Below the pieces are notes generated by a model. That model had not been told where the DNA came from. It did no database searches and saw only the letters and a list, made by a program, of their open reading frames with translations. 10,929 nucleotides of DNA, taken from positions 1-10,929 of the forward strand of contig JBGPJF010000073.1 of the NCBI GenBank assembly GCA_041485285.1. Direction: 5' to 3'. Positions 6,782 to 10,929 of the stretch are shown here, piece by piece (position 1 is the first letter of the stretch; each line of letters starts with the position of its first letter). The position numbers and the translations under genes are program-made. This stretch comes from DATEUP01 sp041485285 (GTDB lineage: Archaea > Thermoplasmatota > DTKX01 > DATEUP01).

Positions 6782-7520
6782 ACAACATCCGCAAACCCGT
6801 TTGCAAGAACGCGCGGGCGCGGCAAGTCATCACGCCGGAGGCGCCGGCCAGCTCAAGGGCGCGAGCGAGCGGGACGCTCTCCGCGGCGCCAAGTTCGCGT
6901 GGGAGCGTGACGATGGCCGGCACGCCCGCGGCCTTGGCGGCGGCAAGCGCGGGGGCCGTTGCGTCGGCCGCGCGCGCCAGCAGGAATTTCGGGTTGAGGC
7001 GGTCGAGGGCCACGGGCTCCGGCCCTGAGAAGACGAGGCGCAAGGGGACGGCAAGCGGAATCTCGGGGTGGCCGCTTGCAAGCTCCTGGAGGACGAGGGC
7101 CGAGGGCGAGGCGACAATGGCTTTGTCGAGCATGTCGTCCGCTTTGAGCGAAAGGATAAGCTCGTCGACGAGCTCGGGGCGCGTCTCTTTGAAATCCACG
7201 ATGAAGCGCGCCGTGCCCTTGATCGACGCGAGCGTCTCGTTGAGCGTGGGCACCTTGCGGCCCCGGTGTTCTTCGCCAAGCCATGCTCCTGCATCGAGTT
7301 CACGGAGGTTGCGCAGCTTGATCTCGGCGAGGCGGCCCGCGCCGTCGGTGGTCCGTTCGAGGCGCTCATCGTGCATCAGCACGAGGCGCGCGTCGCTGGT
7401 TGCGCGGACATCGAATTCGATCATGTCGCAGCCAAGCTCGATGGCGGCGGCGAGCGCGACGATCGTGTTTTCGGGCAGGTTGTCCGACAGGCCGCGGTGC
7501 GCGGCGATGAGGAGGGCCAT
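6780..7520 (-). CDS. glycerophosphodiester phosphodiesterase family protein
   Basis: Predicted cytoplasmic GDPD (UgpQ-like) hydrolysing glycerophosphodiesters to an alcohol and glycerol phosphate; 246 aa, a usual single-domain TIM-barrel length, with no signal peptide. Motifs in order: HRG at 8-10 (catalytic His8, Arg9), PENT at 16-19 (Glu17), EFDVRATSD with metal-ligand-like Glu35 and Asp37, and LMHDERLERTTDG with His50, the second catalytic His. The strand that normally carries a third acidic metal ligand in EIK reads VDFK, so Asp109 apparently replaces Glu. The ATG at 7520 is set by GGTGAG 4 nt upstream, directly after the BCCP stop (9-nt gap), so translation is probably coupled. In an archaeon the natural substrate may be a degradation product of ether phospholipids or imported diesters (inference). 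Confidence 0.92.
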   Translation of the reverse strand: MALLIAAHRGLSDNLPENTIVALAAAIELGCDMIEFDVRATSDARLVLMHDERLERTTDGAGRLAEIKLRNLRELDAGAWLGEEHRGRKVPTLNETLASIKGTARFIVDFKETRPELVDELILSLKADDMLDKAIVASPSALVLQELASGHPEIPLAVPLRLVFSGPEPVALDRLNPKFLLARAADATAPALAAAKAAGVPAIVTLPRELGAAESVPLARALELAGASGVMTCRARAFLQTGLRML

Positions 7521-7529
7521 TTGCTCACC
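7521..7529 (-). promoter_or_regulatory. Shine-Dalgarno site of the GDPD gene
   Basis: The whole gap between the BCCP stop and the GDPD ATG reads GGTGAGCAA. GGTGA matches the archaeal anti-SD core at a 4-nt spacing, fixing the ATG at 7520 and indicating that the gene is translated from the upstream carboxylase mRNA. Confidence 0.75.
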
Positions 7530-8061
7530 TCACGGGGACGGGACGTCCGGCTCGAGCTCGACCAGGACATCGCCTGCCGATGCGACCGCCCCGGGCGTTG
7601 CCGCAAGCGCGGCGATCTTGCCGTCCACAGGCGCGACGAACTCGTTCTGCATCTTCATCGCTTCAAGGGTGAAGAGGAGGTCGCCCTTGGCGACCTGCTG
7701 TCCGGCGGCGACGCGCACGGCGACAATTCGCCCGGGCATCGGCGAGGTGACCTTGACCCGTCCCGGGTGGGGGCCGCGCAAGGCTCCCGCCGCCTGGCCG
7801 CTCCCGCGCCGGACTTCAACGCGCAGGCGCTCGCTGCGGAGCGTCACGTAGTCTTCATGGGGCCGGGCGGGCCGCGGCGGCTCGAGCCAGAGGTCGTAGA
7901 CCGCCCCGTCGAGCCGCAGGCGCAGGAGGTCGCCCTCCAGCCGGGCCTGCGCTTCGCGTTCTTTCCCGCCGTCGACGCGGACGCGGAACTTCGTAAACCC
8001 GGCGTTCCCGGTCCCTTCCGGCGACACGTCGATCAGCCGTTCTTTGTCGAAGGCCGCCGCC

Positions 8062-8072
<11 letters not shown>
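7530..8072 (-). CDS. biotin carboxyl carrier protein of acyl-CoA carboxylase
   Basis: Carries biotin between the biotin carboxylase and a carboxyltransferase in an acetyl-CoA/propionyl-CoA carboxylase; about 180 aa. Residues about 107-176 form the biotinyl domain, starting VTSPMPGRIVAVRV. The biotinylation motif EAMKM puts the modified lysine at 140. The first 100 residues resemble the BT-like region joining carboxylase and biotinyl domains in fused alpha chains (VYDLWLE near 58-64). I chose the TTG at 8072: it lies 4 nt after GGTGG, overlaps the biotin carboxylase stop by 11 nt, and matches where family similarity begins. The same frame stays open to 8390, but that extension is Arg/Ser/Pro-rich antisense to the carboxylase and not credible. 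GDPD follows 9 nt later. Confidence 0.92.
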
Positions 8073-9567
<1,495 letters not shown>

Positions 9568-9581
9568 AGGCGTCCAGCGAC

Positions 9582-9613
9582 GGCGTACCGCCATAAAAAG
9601 AGGGCCGTACGCC
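9582..9613 (-). promoter_or_regulatory. TATA box of the carboxylase operon within a 7-bp inverted repeat
   Basis: The minus strand reads CTTTTTATGG at 9600-9591, a box A-like element centred 28 nt from the carboxylase ATG, so the mRNA should be leaderless or nearly so; no SD precedes that ATG. The arms GGCGTAC (9582-9588) and GTACGCC (9607-9613) form a perfect inverted repeat with an 18-nt spacer holding the TATA box, a likely operator position. The site lies in the 86-bp region shared with the divergent DUF169 gene and could affect both. Confidence 0.6.
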
Positions 9614-9653
9614 AAACGCTATCTGCCGCCGGCCCGATCGAAGCGCGAGCGAA

Positions 9654-10454
9654 ATGGACCCGAAGGCGTTCAGCGAGGTGCTGACGAAATTCGTCCGCCC
9701 CTACAACCACCCGCTCGCCGCGCGCATGGTGCGCCAGGGCGAGAAGGTCCCCGAAAAGGCGAAGCAGCCGATGCGGGACTTCAAGCACCCGATCACGATC
9801 TGCCAAGCCATTGCGGTCGCGCGGCATGTCGGCTGGACGGTGTACATGGGCCGCGAGGACCAAGCGTGCATCCTGGGTGCGCTCGCGATGGGGTTCGAAG
9901 AGCTGCACCCCTACTATCTTGAAGGCAACCTGTGCCAGGACCTCTACGCGAAGGACAAGGCCGCCGGGGCCGCGATGGAAGCCGCGATCCCCCGCTTTGC
10001 TCCGGGAAAGTACCAGGGGTTCCTCGTGGCGTCGCTCGAGCGCGCGGACTTCGAGCCGGACGTGTTCGCCTTCTACGGCAACAGCGCACAGGTGATGCGG
10101 CTCGTGACGGCCGCCCTTTGGCAGGACGGCGGGCGGATGGAGTCGTCGGCGCAGGGCCGGGTCGACTGCGCCGACATCGTCGAGCGCGCGATGATCACGG
10201 GGAAGCCGGCGTATGTCCTGCCATGCAACGGCGACCGGGTCTTCGGGATGGTGCAGGACTCCGAGATGGCGTTCTCGGCGCCCTGGTCATGGGTCGACCG
10301 GCTCGCGACGGGACTCGAGGAGACGCACAAGGGCGGCGTGCGCTACCCGGTGCCCAAGCAGCTGACGTTCCTCCCGTCGTTCCCGAAGAGCTACGACAAA
10401 CTGTGGGAGCTCATCGGCGCGGAAGGCGAAGGCGAGCCCCCGAAAGCGGGGTGA
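9654..10454 (+). CDS. DUF169 (COG2043) family protein
   Basis: Uncharacterised soluble protein of 266 aa; no function can be assigned. It shows the DUF169 pattern: TICQAIAVARHVGW (48-61), a Cys-containing segment (ACILGALAMGF, Cys72), FLVASLERADFEPDV with LE in the PLE-like position, the AQVMRL motif (145-150), DCADIV (Cys172) and VLPCNGDRVFGM (Cys191, Arg195). Five cysteines (50, 72, 94, 172, 191) are spread over the length, several at family-conserved places, so metal or redox binding is conceivable. No signal peptide or membrane segment is seen. The ATG at 9654 is the natural start, without a clear SD. A weak TATA-like GCTATC near 9618, or the box near 9595 read the other way, could serve it. 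It is divergent from the biotin carboxylase and convergent with the Nudix gene (5-nt gap). Confidence 0.88.
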   Translation: MDPKAFSEVLTKFVRPYNHPLAARMVRQGEKVPEKAKQPMRDFKHPITICQAIAVARHVGWTVYMGREDQACILGALAMGFEELHPYYLEGNLCQDLYAKDKAAGAAMEAAIPRFAPGKYQGFLVASLERADFEPDVFAFYGNSAQVMRLVTAALWQDGGRMESSAQGRVDCADIVERAMITGKPAYVLPCNGDRVFGMVQDSEMAFSAPWSWVDRLATGLEETHKGGVRYPVPKQLTFLPSFPKSYDKLWELIGAEGEGEPPKAG

Positions 10455-10459
10455 CGCGG

Positions 10460-10894
10460 CTACAGCGCGCGCGGCTCGACGGCCGCAATCGCGCGGCGCA
10501 CGCCTTCTTTGCAGCCGTCGAAGGCGACCATTGCCACGGCGTCTTCGGGCGCGACCCACCTGGCCTCCACATGCTCGTGGCTGAGGCGGATGCGGGCCCC
10601 CGGGCGCACGACGGCGGCAAACACTAGCTCCTCAAACTCGACGGCTAAGGCTCCTTGCCCCTTGGTGAAGTGGTTCACGTACCCCGTCGCGCGCAGCGCG
10701 GCGGCCGATGCCAGCCCGGTTTCCTCCTCGAGTTCGCGCGCGGCGGCGGCGTCGTAGGTCTCTTCGCCGTCCACATTGCCCGTGACGGGCGCCCACAGGT
10801 CGCCCTTGGAAGGCGGCCGCTTCAGCACGAGCACTTCCCACTCGCTGCCCATGCGCACCGGCACGACCATGACTTTGCGCCGCGCCGCACTCAC
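10460..10894 (-). CDS. Nudix hydrolase (NudB-like)
   Basis: Small cytoplasmic pyrophosphohydrolase, 144 aa, one Nudix domain. The Nudix box matches the consensus at every fixed position: Gly39-x5-Glu45-x7-Arg53-Glu54-Leu55-x-Glu57-Glu58-x-Gly60-Leu61, so metal and diphosphate binding should be intact. The upstream LKRPPSKGDLWAPVTGNV and downstream LSHEHVEARWV resemble NudB-type (dihydroneopterin triphosphate/dNTP) enzymes, but Nudix substrates are hard to predict and Ap4A- or nucleotide-sugar-type activity is not excluded. The start is GTG at 10894, which overlaps the TGA of an upstream frame by 4 nt. An ATG eight codons further in would remove only MSAARRKV. Confidence 0.92.
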   Translation of the reverse strand: MSAARRKVMVVPVRMGSEWEVLVLKRPPSKGDLWAPVTGNVDGEETYDAAAARELEEETGLASAAALRATGYVNHFTKGQGALAVEFEELVFAAVVRPGARIRLSHEHVEARWVAPEDAVAMVAFDGCKEGVRRAIAAVEPRAL

Positions 10895-10929
10895 GTTTTC
10901 ACGTCCTTCGAACTGTCGGGCGGCACCGC
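10891..10929 (-). CDS. 3' end of an upstream gene (partial)
   Basis: The frame ending at the TGA 10893-10891 is open to the window edge for 12 codons (ending DSSKDVKT). Its stop overlaps the Nudix GTG in a GTGA arrangement, the usual sign of a coupled operon pair. It is too short to identify and could be chance. Confidence 0.4.
   Translation of the reverse strand, partial: AVPPDSSKDVKT

Noticed and set aside
4164..7028. A 954-codon open frame on the plus strand across lysS and gfcR
   Set aside because: It is antisense to well-recognised genes, has shadow-like Arg/Gly/Asp/Val-rich composition and no family resemblance. It stays open because of third-position GC bias.
9568..9615. Longer biotin carboxylase start at 9615
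   Set aside because: The added 16 residues are unlike the family and contain the TATA box; the ATG at 9567 gives the usual N-terminus.

Overview
This window is a high-GC archaeal chromosome segment, probably from an uncultured euryarchaeote (a Thermoplasmatota-like lineage is possible, but I cannot place it from sequence alone). The archaeal signs agree with each other: a class I archaeal-type lysyl-tRNA synthetase, a GfcR-type HTH/phosphoribosyltransferase regulator, a tRNA-Gln whose acceptor stem starts with the A1-U72 pair typical of archaeal tRNA-Gln, and TATA-box promoters about 28-34 nt upstream of start codons, which implies leaderless or very short-leader mRNAs. The proteins are not strongly acidic, so a salt-in haloarchaeon is less likely. 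Coding is dense. No gene-free gap exceeds 100 bp, and no mobile element, CRISPR array or rRNA was seen.

Layout. 2-1873 (+): the nearly complete 3' part of a seven-TM/PAS sensor histidine kinase, cut by the left window edge. 1871-1943 (-): tRNA-Gln(CUG), wedged between two convergent genes and overlapping both. 1934-4390 (-): an APC-family amino acid permease fused to two universal-stress-protein domains. 4488-6077 (-): lysS. 6114-6713 (-): gfcR, with its own palindromic TATA region. 6780-7520 (-): a glycerophosphodiester phosphodiesterase. 7530-8072 (-): a biotin carboxyl carrier protein. 8062-9567 (-): a biotin carboxylase. 9654-10454 (+): a DUF169-family protein, divergent from the carboxylase. 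10460-10894 (-): a Nudix hydrolase, followed at the right edge by the last codons of an upstream gene overlapping it by 4 nt.

How they work together. Biotin carboxylase, BCCP and GDPD form a tight minus-strand operon (11-nt overlap, then a 9-nt gap) read from a TATA box near 9595. The two carboxylase components make the carboxyl-transfer half of an acetyl-CoA/propionyl-CoA carboxylase; the carboxyltransferase subunit must be elsewhere. gfcR and lysS form a likely second unit from a promoter near 6743, 36 nt apart. The permease has a separate TATA-like promoter near 4424. A nutrient theme (carbon regulator, acyl-CoA carboxylation, amino acid uptake, sensor kinase) is possible, but it is inferred from proximity.

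No obvious new defence or mobile system is present. The points most worth a second look are the doubly overlapped tRNA gene, the densely structured gfcR promoter, the inverted repeat that brackets the carboxylase TATA box, and the permease-USP-USP fusion.
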